DNA from: Acidobacteriota bacterium | GTDB lineage: Bacteria; Acidobacteriota; Terriglobia; Acidiferrales; UBA7541 | Direction of reading: 5' to 3' | Length of the DNA: 15,551 nucleotides | NCBI GenBank assembly: GCA_028876695.1 | Contig: JAGWRH010000360.1 | Span: 1 to 15,551 of the forward strand | In this document: piece by piece, positions 7,169 through 14,165 of the stretch | Numbering within the stretch: position 1 is the stretch's first letter | How the letters are laid out: each line of letters starts with the position of its first letter | The notes under the pieces: generated by a model | Database searches by the model: none | What the model saw: the letters and a program-made list of their open reading frames with translations, nothing else | Told to the model about the DNA's origin: nothing | Translations under genes and position numbers: made by a program

Positions 7169-8095
7169 CTATGAAATCAAGGCCGTGGGGTTAGTGACGC
7201 ACATGCGGCGGACGTCGGCGGGCTTGAACCCCGCGTCGAGCATTTTCTGCGCGAACATGGCAAAGCCCTCGGCGACGGGCGGATTGATAGTTTGTCCTAG
7301 ATCCGTAGAGAGCACGATGCGCTCGGGGCCGACTTTGCGGACGCTGGCGTAATACGCATCCCACGGCGCTTTGTTCGTGTACATGGTGGTGAAGCAGTGC
7401 TCGATCATCGCGCCCATGTTGGCGACTTCGAGCTGCTCGTCGGCGGTCATACTCTGCGACGGAAATTCGGCGTGGGTGACCAGCACGCGCTTGAGCCCCA
7501 TTTCCTTTGACGTTTTCACCAGCTCGCGGATTTCTTTTTTCGAAAGATGGCCGGTGGCGAGGATCATGTCGTGCTTGGCGATCAGTTCCAGGCAGCCGCG
7601 CGTAGCGGCGCTGACGTTGCCGCTGGAATCGAGCACGGATAGCGGCGGAGGCGCTATTCCGGTGGCGGAAAGCTCGCGCTGAATTTTGGCCCAAAAGGGG
7701 AGCTTGTCGGTAGGGCCGTCGGAGCGGCCGGCAGTTTCGTTGGCGGCATCGACGGTGGGCATCCACACGACTTTGTTGCCGGAGCGGCCGGCGATTTCAA
7801 GCGCGACGGGATTCAGCCCGCCGACGCTGTGGTTCAGCGTGATCGCGCCCATGGCCTTGATTCCGGGTACGGCTTTAGTGACCACCTTGGCCCGTTCATA
7901 AGTGGGCGCATAGTGCGACTTCAGCACGAAGCCTTTCAGTTTGTGCGCGAGAAACTCCTTGGCGAGATCGAGATCGTCGATGCGTCGCGCGATCACGTCG
8001 GGCGCGACGTGGACTTGCAGGTCGTATCCGCCCTCGATTGCCTGCCATGCCGCGTCGCGAATGGCGATCGGAGCCGCGGCGGTTTCAGGAGCCAT
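7169..8095 (-). CDS. DUF6282-type amidohydrolase-like TIM-barrel protein
   Basis: A 308-residue soluble protein resembling the DUF6282 family, metal-dependent hydrolase-like barrels of unknown substrate. Features in order: DLQVHVAPDV (25-34) where the usual H-x-H metal motif reads Q27-V-H29, LKSHY with K59 and H61, LNHSVGGLNP, ATGHLSKKE with H183, THAEFPSQ with H208, and LSTDLGQ with D265. These sit where an amidohydrolase-superfamily barrel places its ligands and catalytic Asp. ATG at 8095 has GAGGA (8104-8108) at 8 nt. The gene stops 92 bp before the aldehyde dehydrogenase start on the same strand, so the pair may serve one small catabolic route; that is inference. No signal peptide is present. 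Confidence 0.82.
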   Translation of the reverse strand: MAPETAAAPIAIRDAAWQAIEGGYDLQVHVAPDVIARRIDDLDLAKEFLAHKLKGFVLKSHYAPTYERAKVVTKAVPGIKAMGAITLNHSVGGLNPVALEIAGRSGNKVVWMPTVDAANETAGRSDGPTDKLPFWAKIQRELSATGIAPPPLSVLDSSGNVSAATRGCLELIAKHDMILATGHLSKKEIRELVKTSKEMGLKRVLVTHAEFPSQSMTADEQLEVANMGAMIEHCFTTMYTNKAPWDAYYASVRKVGPERIVLSTDLGQTINPPVAEGFAMFAQKMLDAGFKPADVRRMCVTNPTALIS

Positions 8096-8332
8096 GTTGG
8101 TGTTCCTCTTTCCTCTTCCAAATTCTGCGATGATCGGCGGCCGTTACAGGCCGAAATCGCGCAGCATGAGAACCGAGCAGTCTGACAAGGCGAACTGGGC
8201 GGTGTCAACACCCATTCCAGCGTGTGGATGAGCGCTCTTCGTGTTCACGAGCTCCGGCGCCCAGCCTTCGCCCAAATAAATCACCTCAACGTGGCGACTG
8301 GACCTCGGCAGGTTTTGTTTTGCGAGTCGCGT
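8096..8332. other. Intergenic 237 bp with a possible small or relict minus-strand frame
   Basis: After the stop of the helical-repeat gene, the minus strand stays open for 62 codons to a TAA at 8144-8146. The most natural-looking part reads HVEVIYLGEGWAPELV, then AQFALSDCSVLMLRDFGL at the end. A GTG at 8284 could start a 46-residue product but has no Shine-Dalgarno. I do not recognise the sequence. It could be the tail of a decayed gene or a chance frame, since the other strand is also largely open here. The region must also hold the promoter of the DUF6282 gene, but no convincing pair of boxes was found. Confidence 0.25.
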
Positions 8333-9292
8333 CTATCCGCCGGAGCCGAGCTTCCGCTTGCGGTGCAGCTTGATGGCGGATGACCGCAAAGTTTCGGGGA
8401 CGTTCTTGTTGGCGCAGAGTTTCGCGAGGTCGGTAGCCGTGAGCCGCGGAAAGAGATGCAGGGACACGTCGAGGGGCGTCTTGGGATTGTTCACGAGATT
8501 GCGAACCACCGAATAGCTCTTCATAAACGAGCGCGTCAGCGAGATCGCGCGCAGCGTCTCGGCGGGAAGATTGCTCATCGACGCGAAGCTTTCCACTTCC
8601 GTGTCGGTCAAGCGAGGCGATTGCAGCACGCAGCGTTGCACGAGCTTGTTGGGATCGCGAATCAGAAACATGCGCTCGGAACGCCCGCCTTTAAGAGCCA
8701 GCGTGAGCCGCTGGACTACGTTCATATGCGCCAGCCTCTGCTGCAGCGTCTCGCGTTTAGCCTTGTCCGGCTCGATTTCCGCGGCCACCTCTTCGATCTC
8801 ATTCATGGCCATCGCGCCCTTCTGCATTTCGTTCAGCAGATCGCGCTGCTCGGCTGTGGGTGCTTTGGACTTGTGCAACGCCATCACCAGCTGCGGATCG
8901 CTGATCAGCCGGTCCAGATCGTCGAGGAGCGCCTGGATACCCGAGGGACTGAGGTAGGGTACGACGCGAGTGACGTCGGACGTGGGGCACGCCCGGTTTT
9001 TCGCGAGCACATCCGCAACACCGGGCTTGTCTCCGAGATTGTCCGAACAATAGGCGCTGAGGTGTGGATCGACTTCCGGGCGGGCTAACGCTTCGAGGAA
9101 GTGCTGCACAGGCTGTGTGAGCAGCACGCCTTGCGCCCGCTCGGCAATATTGGAATCGGCGTCGAACGCAAGCACCGCCAAAAGTTCGATGCGCTCGTCG
9201 GCCCCAAGCGGAACGCTGCCCGCGCAGACCGCCAGCTTCTGTTCCGGGCGAGCGTGCCCGGAGCAGATCTGCGCGCGCAGTTCGTTGCTAAT
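8333..9292 (-). CDS. Conserved helical-repeat protein with probable ATT start
   Basis: A 319-residue, probably cytoplasmic all-helical protein of a conserved family I cannot name. Short helices with Asn-Pro turns recur in the C-terminal half: IRDPNKLVQ, then VNNPKTPLDV, then CANKNVPETLR. This resembles HEAT or leucine-rich-variant repeats, which are usually protein-binding scaffolds. A Lys/Arg tail ends the protein. The first ATG/GTG/TTG in frame is TTG at 9181, but it has no ribosome binding site and lies inside helical sequence. The frame continues upstream to an ATT at 9292-9290 placed 5 nt after GGAGG (9298-9302), giving the start ISNELRAQICSGHARPEQ. The ATT shares one base with the TAG of the upstream rodZ-like gene (ATTAG), so the two genes look translationally coupled. 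The gene is certain; the start is likely but not proven. Confidence 0.84.
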   Translation of the reverse strand: MSNELRAQICSGHARPEQKLAVCAGSVPLGADERIELLAVLAFDADSNIAERAQGVLLTQPVQHFLEALARPEVDPHLSAYCSDNLGDKPGVADVLAKNRACPTSDVTRVVPYLSPSGIQALLDDLDRLISDPQLVMALHKSKAPTAEQRDLLNEMQKGAMAMNEIEEVAAEIEPDKAKRETLQQRLAHMNVVQRLTLALKGGRSERMFLIRDPNKLVQRCVLQSPRLTDTEVESFASMSNLPAETLRAISLTRSFMKSYSVVRNLVNNPKTPLDVSLHLFPRLTATDLAKLCANKNVPETLRSSAIKLHRKRKLGSGG

Positions 9293-10118
9293 GAGAACCT
9301 CCGGAGGAAAGGCCCGCGTCGCCGCGGGTCAGCGTGATGGCTCCGGGCTGGCCCGGCGTCCCGATCGGCGGAACAGTCTGGCCGTTCAACTCGAGCAGCA
9401 CGGCGCTGGAGTCGCTGCAAGACACGTCAAACGTCTCGTGCGCCTCGAACTGCTTCACGTCGTTCACTCGAACGGCGCCGTCGAAGACCATATGCCCGTC
9501 GGCGACGATTTTCACGTTCGCCGCTTTTCCGGCTTCCAGTTTCAGCACGAGCGGCGCGGATCTCGCGGCGGTGGTCGCGCTTATACCGGGGGCTGCGGCC
9601 GCGGAGCCGCGCGGCGTGGATATCGCTTGTGCCGATGGCTTCGCGGCGGGAGCGCCGTCACTCTGAACGTGGCTCCGATACATTCGCGCGGCCGCCGCTG
9701 AAGCATCGTGCGTCCCGGCAATAATTTTTGCCCGGTAGCTAACTGCCAGCGCGGCGGCCACAATCAAAATCACCAGCACAGCGAACGCAGCTGCGGCAGG
9801 TCTCCAGTTCCTCGATGTATTTTCCACCGGCCCGCCTGCCGAGCGCGCGGGCAGCACAGCGTGATGCGAGCTGCCGTTGCCTTGCGTGTCGAGGTCGTAC
9901 TCCGCCACCAGGCTGTCTTCATCCATGCCTAAATAGCGGGCGATCGAGCGAATGAATCCGCGATTGAAAACGCCTCCGGGAAGCTGATCCCAGCGTTCGT
10001 TCTCGATCGCTTCGAGAAAGCGGGTGTTGATGCGGGTGGCGGCAGCGATCTCGTCGAGGGAGACACCCCGCATCTCGCGTTCACGCCTGAGGTGCTCGCC
10101 GAAAGGAGTTGAAGACAT
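9288..10118 (-). CDS. rodZ: RodZ-like membrane protein (HTH, TM, DUF4115)
   Basis: A 276-residue bitopic inner-membrane protein with RodZ architecture. A cytoplasmic helix-turn-helix domain (HTH_25 type) covers about 5-70 (FGEHLRREREMRG start, GGVFNRGFIRSIARYLG end). A membrane segment lies at about 107-128, followed by an Ala/Ser/Pro-rich periplasmic linker and a DUF4115 beta domain at about 195-270 (ADGHMVFDG, LELNGQTVPPIG). RodZ in E. coli bridges MreB to the wall-synthesis machinery; no mreB is nearby, so the role here is inferred. The frame is open to 10229, but ATG at 10118 begins exactly at the HTH domain, and a consensus promoter lies at 10134-10162. A longer start would lie upstream of that promoter. 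The Shine-Dalgarno is weak (CCAGG near 10125-10129). It is followed by the helical-repeat gene with a 1-nt overlap. Confidence 0.9.
   Translation of the reverse strand: MSSTPFGEHLRREREMRGVSLDEIAAATRINTRFLEAIENERWDQLPGGVFNRGFIRSIARYLGMDEDSLVAEYDLDTQGNGSSHHAVLPARSAGGPVENTSRNWRPAAAAFAVLVILIVAAALAVSYRAKIIAGTHDASAAAARMYRSHVQSDGAPAAKPSAQAISTPRGSAAAAPGISATTAARSAPLVLKLEAGKAANVKIVADGHMVFDGAVRVNDVKQFEAHETFDVSCSDSSAVLLELNGQTVPPIGTPGQPGAITLTRGDAGLSSGGSH
9298..9302 (-). promoter_or_regulatory. Strong ribosome binding site before an ATT start
   Basis: GGAGG on the minus strand within the last codons of the rodZ-like gene, 5 nt before ATT at 9292-9290. No ATG, GTG or TTG lies within reach in any useful frame, so the site points to ATT initiation of the downstream gene. 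Confidence 0.6.
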
Positions 10119-10133
10119 CAGGGACCTGGAAAA

Positions 10134-10162
10134 AATATAGGCGGGAGCAACGGGAGTGTCAA
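10134..10162 (-). promoter_or_regulatory. Consensus sigma-70 promoter for the rodZ operon
   Basis: On the minus strand TTGACA (10162-10157), 17 nt, TATATT (10139-10134). The -35 is perfect, the -10 matches five of six and the spacing is ideal. The start site would fall near 10127, about 9 nt before ATG 10118, so the leader is very short. This supports the 276-residue start. Confidence 0.68.
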
Positions 10163-10317
10163 TGCGCTCCAAAGAGCGGCAGGATGGCAGACGTTTGCTC
10201 AACGACGAGAAACTCGGCCCTTTGCGCAATTTGTCGTGAATGGCCCTGCAGTCGCGATGGTTTCGGGTCCCGCAGCCGATTGTGATGCGGCTTTCGGCAA
10301 TGGCGCAGGAATGGGCG

Positions 10318-10347
10318 TTGCAGTACGCGAAAACGGTTCACTATAAT
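10318..10347 (+). promoter_or_regulatory. Sigma-70 promoter of the GAF-GGDEF gene, leaderless
   Basis: TTGCAG (10318-10323), 18 nt, perfect TATAAT (10342-10347). The expected start site, 6-8 nt after the -10 box, coincides with the ATG at 10353. There is no Shine-Dalgarno before that ATG, consistent with a leaderless mRNA. Confidence 0.6.
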
Positions 10348-10352
10348 CCGTC

Positions 10353-11510
10353 ATGTTGCCCCCCGAATCCCAAGACGCGAAACACTTCGCTGCCGCCGAG
10401 TCTGCCCGAAGGCCGGCGGATAACCCTTTCCCTGGCGTCGAACGCCGGCGGCACGCGCCGGTTTCCGTCGATTTTCCCGATAAAAGCGAAGTCACGCTGT
10501 TTCATGAGCTTGGCAAGGCGCTCACGTCTTCGCTGCAGCTTGACCAGGTGCTGCGCACCATAATGGAAAAAATCAACGAGGTGCTGCGTCCGGACACATG
10601 GTCGCTTTTGCTCATGGATTCCGAAAAGCAGGAGCTGTATTTCCAGATCGCCACCGGCCAGGGAGCGGATGCGCTCCGGGACGTCCGGATCAAGGTCGGT
10701 CAAGGTCTGGCGGGATGGGTGGCGCAATCGGGCGAAGCCGTAGTGGTGCCGGACACGAGCCAGGATTCGCGCTTCTTCGGCCAGGTGGACGAGCGCACGC
10801 ATCTGGCTACGAAATCGATCGTTGCCGTGCCGGTGCGCTTTCGCGATCAGTGCCTCGGCGTGATCGAGTTGATCAACTGCATCGGCCCCGATGGTTTCAG
10901 CCAGCGCGATCTTGCACTGCTCGAAGCGCTCGCGGATTACGCCGCGATTGCGATTGAAAACGCGCGTCACGTACAGCGCATCCACGAGCTAACCATCACC
11001 GACGACTGCACCAGCCTGTATAACGCGCGGCATTTGAATTTCATGCTCGATACGGAGATTTACCGTTCGCACCGCTACGCCTTCGAATTTTCCCTCATCT
11101 TCATCGACCTCGATCACTTCAAGAGCGTCAACGATACGCACGGTCACTTAATGGGCTCGAAACTGCTGAACGAAATCGGCTCGGCGATTAAGGACCATTG
11201 CCGGCTGATCGATCTGGCGTTCCGTTACGGCGGGGACGAATTCGTCGTGCTGCTGCCGCAAACTTCGAAAGACAACGCCCTCGGTGTCGCTCATCGGTTG
11301 CACGATCTGATCGGCAAGACCGTCTGGTTGAAGGATACGGGACTGAACGTTCACCTGACCGCCAGCGTTGGCGTCGCGTCGTATCCCAGCGACTCACGAA
11401 CCAAAGCTGAGTTGCTGCACCTCGCCGATGAGGCGATGTACCTGGTGAAGAATTCCACTCGCGACAACGTGGCCGCTGCCGGCACTGGCATTGTCCCCTG
11501 CCACGAATAG
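10353..11510 (+). CDS. GAF-domain diguanylate cyclase
   Basis: A 385-residue soluble protein that should make cyclic di-GMP from two GTP. Residues 1-45 are a low-complexity leader. A GAF sensor domain spans about 63-203, and the helix ending IAIENARHVQRIHEL links it to a GGDEF domain at about 214-378. The cyclase site is intact: metal Asp in FIDLDHFK (D252) and the signature GGDEF at 293-297. The product-inhibition I-site R284-L-I-D287 lies exactly five residues before GGDEF, so feedback control is expected. The start of the domain is TDDCTSLYNAR instead of the more common D-x-LTGLxNR. There is no membrane segment, so the ligand is cytoplasmic and unknown. It is divergent from rodZ across a 234-bp gap that holds both promoters. 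Confidence 0.92.
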   Translation: MLPPESQDAKHFAAAESARRPADNPFPGVERRRHAPVSVDFPDKSEVTLFHELGKALTSSLQLDQVLRTIMEKINEVLRPDTWSLLLMDSEKQELYFQIATGQGADALRDVRIKVGQGLAGWVAQSGEAVVVPDTSQDSRFFGQVDERTHLATKSIVAVPVRFRDQCLGVIELINCIGPDGFSQRDLALLEALADYAAIAIENARHVQRIHELTITDDCTSLYNARHLNFMLDTEIYRSHRYAFEFSLIFIDLDHFKSVNDTHGHLMGSKLLNEIGSAIKDHCRLIDLAFRYGGDEFVVLLPQTSKDNALGVAHRLHDLIGKTVWLKDTGLNVHLTASVGVASYPSDSRTKAELLHLADEAMYLVKNSTRDNVAAAGTGIVPCHE

Positions 11511-11737
11511 CGGTATGGATCCTCTAAGTTGTGCTATTTTTCGCCCTTTGCCGTTTCCGCTCAATGACCACATGCGGCGCTCGGTCGAGAGTCACTTCCG
11601 AAACTACAAACACTTCAGTTGGACGGAAACTTTCTTTCTTCAGGTCATTTACACGTCTGGCTCAGTCTGAGTAGCCCAGGCACCGGCACTGTGTGCAATT
11701 GTGAGAATGGCGGTCGCTTGCACGTCGTGATTTGGAT

Positions 11738-11749
11738 ACATCATGATGT
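11738..11749. repeat. 12-bp perfect palindrome upstream of the lptC promoter
   Basis: ACATCATGATGT equals its own reverse complement. It ends 10 bp upstream of the candidate -35 box at 11760, a usual position for a dimeric activator or an upstream operator. The regulator is unknown. Confidence 0.45.
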
Positions 11750-11759
11750 CCATCCGCGG

Positions 11760-11788
11760 TTGTGGCGCGCAAACCACTTCCCTATACT
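11760..11788 (+). promoter_or_regulatory. Candidate sigma-70 promoter for lptC-lptB-rpoN
   Basis: TTGTGG (11760-11765), 17 nt, TATACT (11783-11788). The -10 box matches five of six. Initiation near 11795 gives a leader of about 25 nt containing the AAGGGAGG ribosome binding site. Confidence 0.52.
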
Positions 11789-11803
11789 CAGCTTCTAATT
11801 AAC

Positions 11804-11811
11804 AAGGGAGG
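11804..11811 (+). promoter_or_regulatory. Ribosome binding site fixing a TTG start for lptC
   Basis: AAGGGAGG with an 8-nt spacer to TTG at 11820. The first internal ATG (codon 15) falls inside the membrane anchor and would destroy it, so TTG is the start. Confidence 0.7.
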
Positions 11812-11819
11812 CGCGGAAT

Positions 11820-14159
11820 TTGCGCAATCGTGACGCAGCGCGTTATGCCCGCTGGTCGGCCATGGCCGCGGGGCTGATCGTACTGGTCGTGATCGGCGCA
11901 TACGCGTACCGGGCGGCGCTGCGGGCCAGGGCGCGGCGGCGTATGCCCGCCCCTGTTCCCGCGAGCGTCGAGCGCAAGTCAGCCGAGTTCACGTACAAAT
12001 CCGTAGACCAGGGCCGCACGCTCTTCACGTTGCGCGCTTCCGAAGTAACGCAGTTCAAGGATCATGGCCGAGCGCTGCTGCAAGACGTCTGGATCACCAT
12101 CTACGGCCGCGACGGAAACCAGAACGACAATATCCACACCCGCGAGTGCAGCTTCGATCCGCAATCCGGCGGAGCCCGCTGCCGGGGCAGTGTCCAGATC
12201 GAAATCCAGTCGGCCGAGCCTGCCGCCGCCGTTGGCGCCGGGAGTTCCGCGCTCGCGCTCCAGACCAGCGACTTGACGTTCGACCGCGGGACGGGCGACG
12301 CCTCGACGTCCGCGCCCGTCCAGTTCACGTTCCCGGGCGGCAGCGGAAGCGGAGTCGGCGTGGATTACAGCACTCGTAAGGCAACGGTGCGCGTCGAGCG
12401 CGCGATTCGATTTCAGCTCGCGGCATCGGATAAGACGGGCGGCTTGCCGGTGACCGCGACCGGTAGCAGTCTCGAAATACATCGTGACGCACGGACTGCG
12501 GTGCTGAATGGGCCGGTGGATGTCCGCGAGGGCCAGCGCGCGCTATCGGCGCGGCAGATTGCGGTGGAATTTGACGCGACGAACCACGCGCGGCGTGTGC
12601 TCGTTAACGGACAGCCGGAAATTCGAGCCAACGAAAACGGCAGTGCGATAGCTCTATCCGCGTCGCAATTCGAAGCAGCTCTGAATCCCGCTGGATGGAT
12701 CGAACGCATCGTCGCGAATGGCAACGTCCGGGCCGCGCGCCAGGCCGATCGCACCACGAGCCGATTTTCCGCTGGGCGCGTTGAGTTCGCGATGATTCCA
12801 CAGCGAAACCTGGTTCAGACCATGATGGCCACGCAAGGCGTGGAGGCGCAAGCGCGGCAAGGCGCTCAATCGGACACGCTGCGGACCGCGGCCTTGCAGA
12901 TCGCGTTTGCGCCCGCGGTAGATACGTCGAAATCCGCGGCGAAAGCAGCGCCCAACGAAATCGCGCACCAGCGGATCGAGAGCGCCGAGACGCTTGCGCC
13001 GGCAACCATGGAACTGACGAAAGGCGGCGAGACCACCACGCTCACTGCGCAGAAACTCGCCGCCGAGGTTGGCCGCAACGGCGCGATCGAGAAGCTTTTC
13101 GCTCATTCCGGCGTAACCATTCGGAGGCAAACCGACGCCGGAGTGCCGCAAACCATTTCTGCTCCGGAGCTGGCCGTCACCGTTGGCTCGCGCGGGCAAT
13201 GGAGAGCTGCGGATGCCACGGGCGGCGTGCGCATGCAACAGGGCGACCAGCAGGCCACGGCGAATAGCGCTCGCATCGATCGCGCCACGAACGCCATTCG
13301 CCTGGAAGGCTCGCCTTCAATTATCGATCGCGAGAGCCGAACCACCGCGCAAGGCATGGCATTCAACCAGCAATCCGGCGTACTGGAGGCCAGCGGCGGA
13401 GTGATTTCCACCTATCTGCCCTCCGCCGATCAGCAGGCCGTGAGCCTCGGTGCTGGCCCGGCGCACATTTCGGCAGACGCGCTGACCGGCTCCGCGACTT
13501 CCGGACAGATCACGTACTCGGGGCACGTGCGATTATGGCAAGGCCAGTCCATATTAGAAGCGGATCGCATCGACGTTTGGCGAGACCTGAAGAAAATGCA
13601 GGCTTCCGGCAACGTGGTGGCTGTTTTCCCGCAAAGCGCAGCGGGCCCATCGATTCCGAAATTCCCGAGGCCCGTAAACAAGCCGGCCGATGGTTCCGAT
13701 CCCGCTCGGTGGAAGATTCGCGCGCCGCTTCTGACCTATTGGGCCGGCGAAGGCAGGGCGCGCCTGGAGGACGGAGTCGTCGCCGATTCCAGTCAGGGAA
13801 CGCTGCATTCGCAGACTTTGGATGTGTACTTCGGCCAGCCGGTGAACCCATCGGGGGAGCCAGCCGGCGGCCAACCTGAGACCCTGGCAAAGACCCGTGG
13901 GACGCGGCAATTAGAACGCGCCATTGCGCAGGGCGGCGTGGTCATCGAGCAGGGCGACCGGAAAGGCATGGCCCAGCGAGCGGAGTACACCGCGTCGGAC
14001 GGAAAATTCGTTCTTTCCGGCGGGGAACCCACCATTACTGACGGTTCCAGCAACACCGCTACCGGCACTTCGTTGACCTTCTATGTGGCGAGTGATACGA
14101 TTTTAATTGATTCGCAGGAAGGTTCGCGCACTCTGACACGGCATAAGGTTGAGAAATGA
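11820..14159 (+). CDS. lptC: LptC protein fused to multiple LptA/OstA-like segments
   Basis: A 779-residue inner-membrane-anchored periplasmic protein for LPS transport. One N-terminal membrane segment (about 12-30) is followed by an LptC-type region (about 50-200: AEFTYKSVDQGRTLFTLRAS, then DVWITIYGRDG). After that come repeated beta-rich stretches of the OstA/LptA kind, with alternating A-x-x-I/L-x-(Y/F) and G-x-V-x-(A/V) strands up to the C-terminus (for example SGHVRLWQGQSILEADRIDV, then GGEPTITDGSS). LptC and LptA in E. coli are about 190 and 185 residues, so this chain is about twice their sum. It may supply a covalent jelly-roll bridge from the LptB motor towards the outer membrane; that is inference. 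Starts at TTG (codon 1) with a strong Shine-Dalgarno. lptB begins 6 nt after its stop. Confidence 0.86.
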   Translation: MRNRDAARYARWSAMAAGLIVLVVIGAYAYRAALRARARRRMPAPVPASVERKSAEFTYKSVDQGRTLFTLRASEVTQFKDHGRALLQDVWITIYGRDGNQNDNIHTRECSFDPQSGGARCRGSVQIEIQSAEPAAAVGAGSSALALQTSDLTFDRGTGDASTSAPVQFTFPGGSGSGVGVDYSTRKATVRVERAIRFQLAASDKTGGLPVTATGSSLEIHRDARTAVLNGPVDVREGQRALSARQIAVEFDATNHARRVLVNGQPEIRANENGSAIALSASQFEAALNPAGWIERIVANGNVRAARQADRTTSRFSAGRVEFAMIPQRNLVQTMMATQGVEAQARQGAQSDTLRTAALQIAFAPAVDTSKSAAKAAPNEIAHQRIESAETLAPATMELTKGGETTTLTAQKLAAEVGRNGAIEKLFAHSGVTIRRQTDAGVPQTISAPELAVTVGSRGQWRAADATGGVRMQQGDQQATANSARIDRATNAIRLEGSPSIIDRESRTTAQGMAFNQQSGVLEASGGVISTYLPSADQQAVSLGAGPAHISADALTGSATSGQITYSGHVRLWQGQSILEADRIDVWRDLKKMQASGNVVAVFPQSAAGPSIPKFPRPVNKPADGSDPARWKIRAPLLTYWAGEGRARLEDGVVADSSQGTLHSQTLDVYFGQPVNPSGEPAGGQPETLAKTRGTRQLERAIAQGGVVIEQGDRKGMAQRAEYTASDGKFVLSGGEPTITDGSSNTATGTSLTFYVASDTILIDSQEGSRTLTRHKVEK

Positions 14160-14165
14160 ACCGGC

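Larger units (their letters stand above)
11511..11819. other. Intergenic region of 309 bp before lptC
   Basis: I see no gene in this stretch. Its 3' end carries the lptC promoter candidate and ribosome binding site. Upstream of the promoter is a 12-bp perfect palindrome (11738-11749). The region is visibly less GC-rich than the flanking genes, with T-rich patches such as CTTTCTTTCTTC near 11630. No stem-loop followed by a T-run marks the end of the GGDEF gene. Confidence 0.5.

Noticed and set aside
8203..8208. Perfect TTGACA on the minus strand upstream of the DUF6282 gene
   Set aside because: At 17 nt the next hexamer is TCAGAC, which is not a -10 box, and no better match lies at 16-18 nt.
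8456..9088. 210-codon plus-strand frame
   Set aside because: It is the shadow of the helical-repeat gene; no ribosome binding site and no recognisable domain.
10119..10229. 37-codon N-terminal extension of the RodZ-like protein
   Set aside because: The extension would overlap the consensus promoter, and the HTH domain begins right at the ATG at 10118.
10184..10350. Open frames in both directions in the rodZ-cyclase gap
   Set aside because: Several frames are open but none has a ribosome binding site, and both promoters lie in this gap. The sequence resembles no family I know.
10341..10985. 214-codon minus-strand frame
   Set aside because: It lies antisense to the GAF domain of the cyclase, whose motifs are unambiguous.
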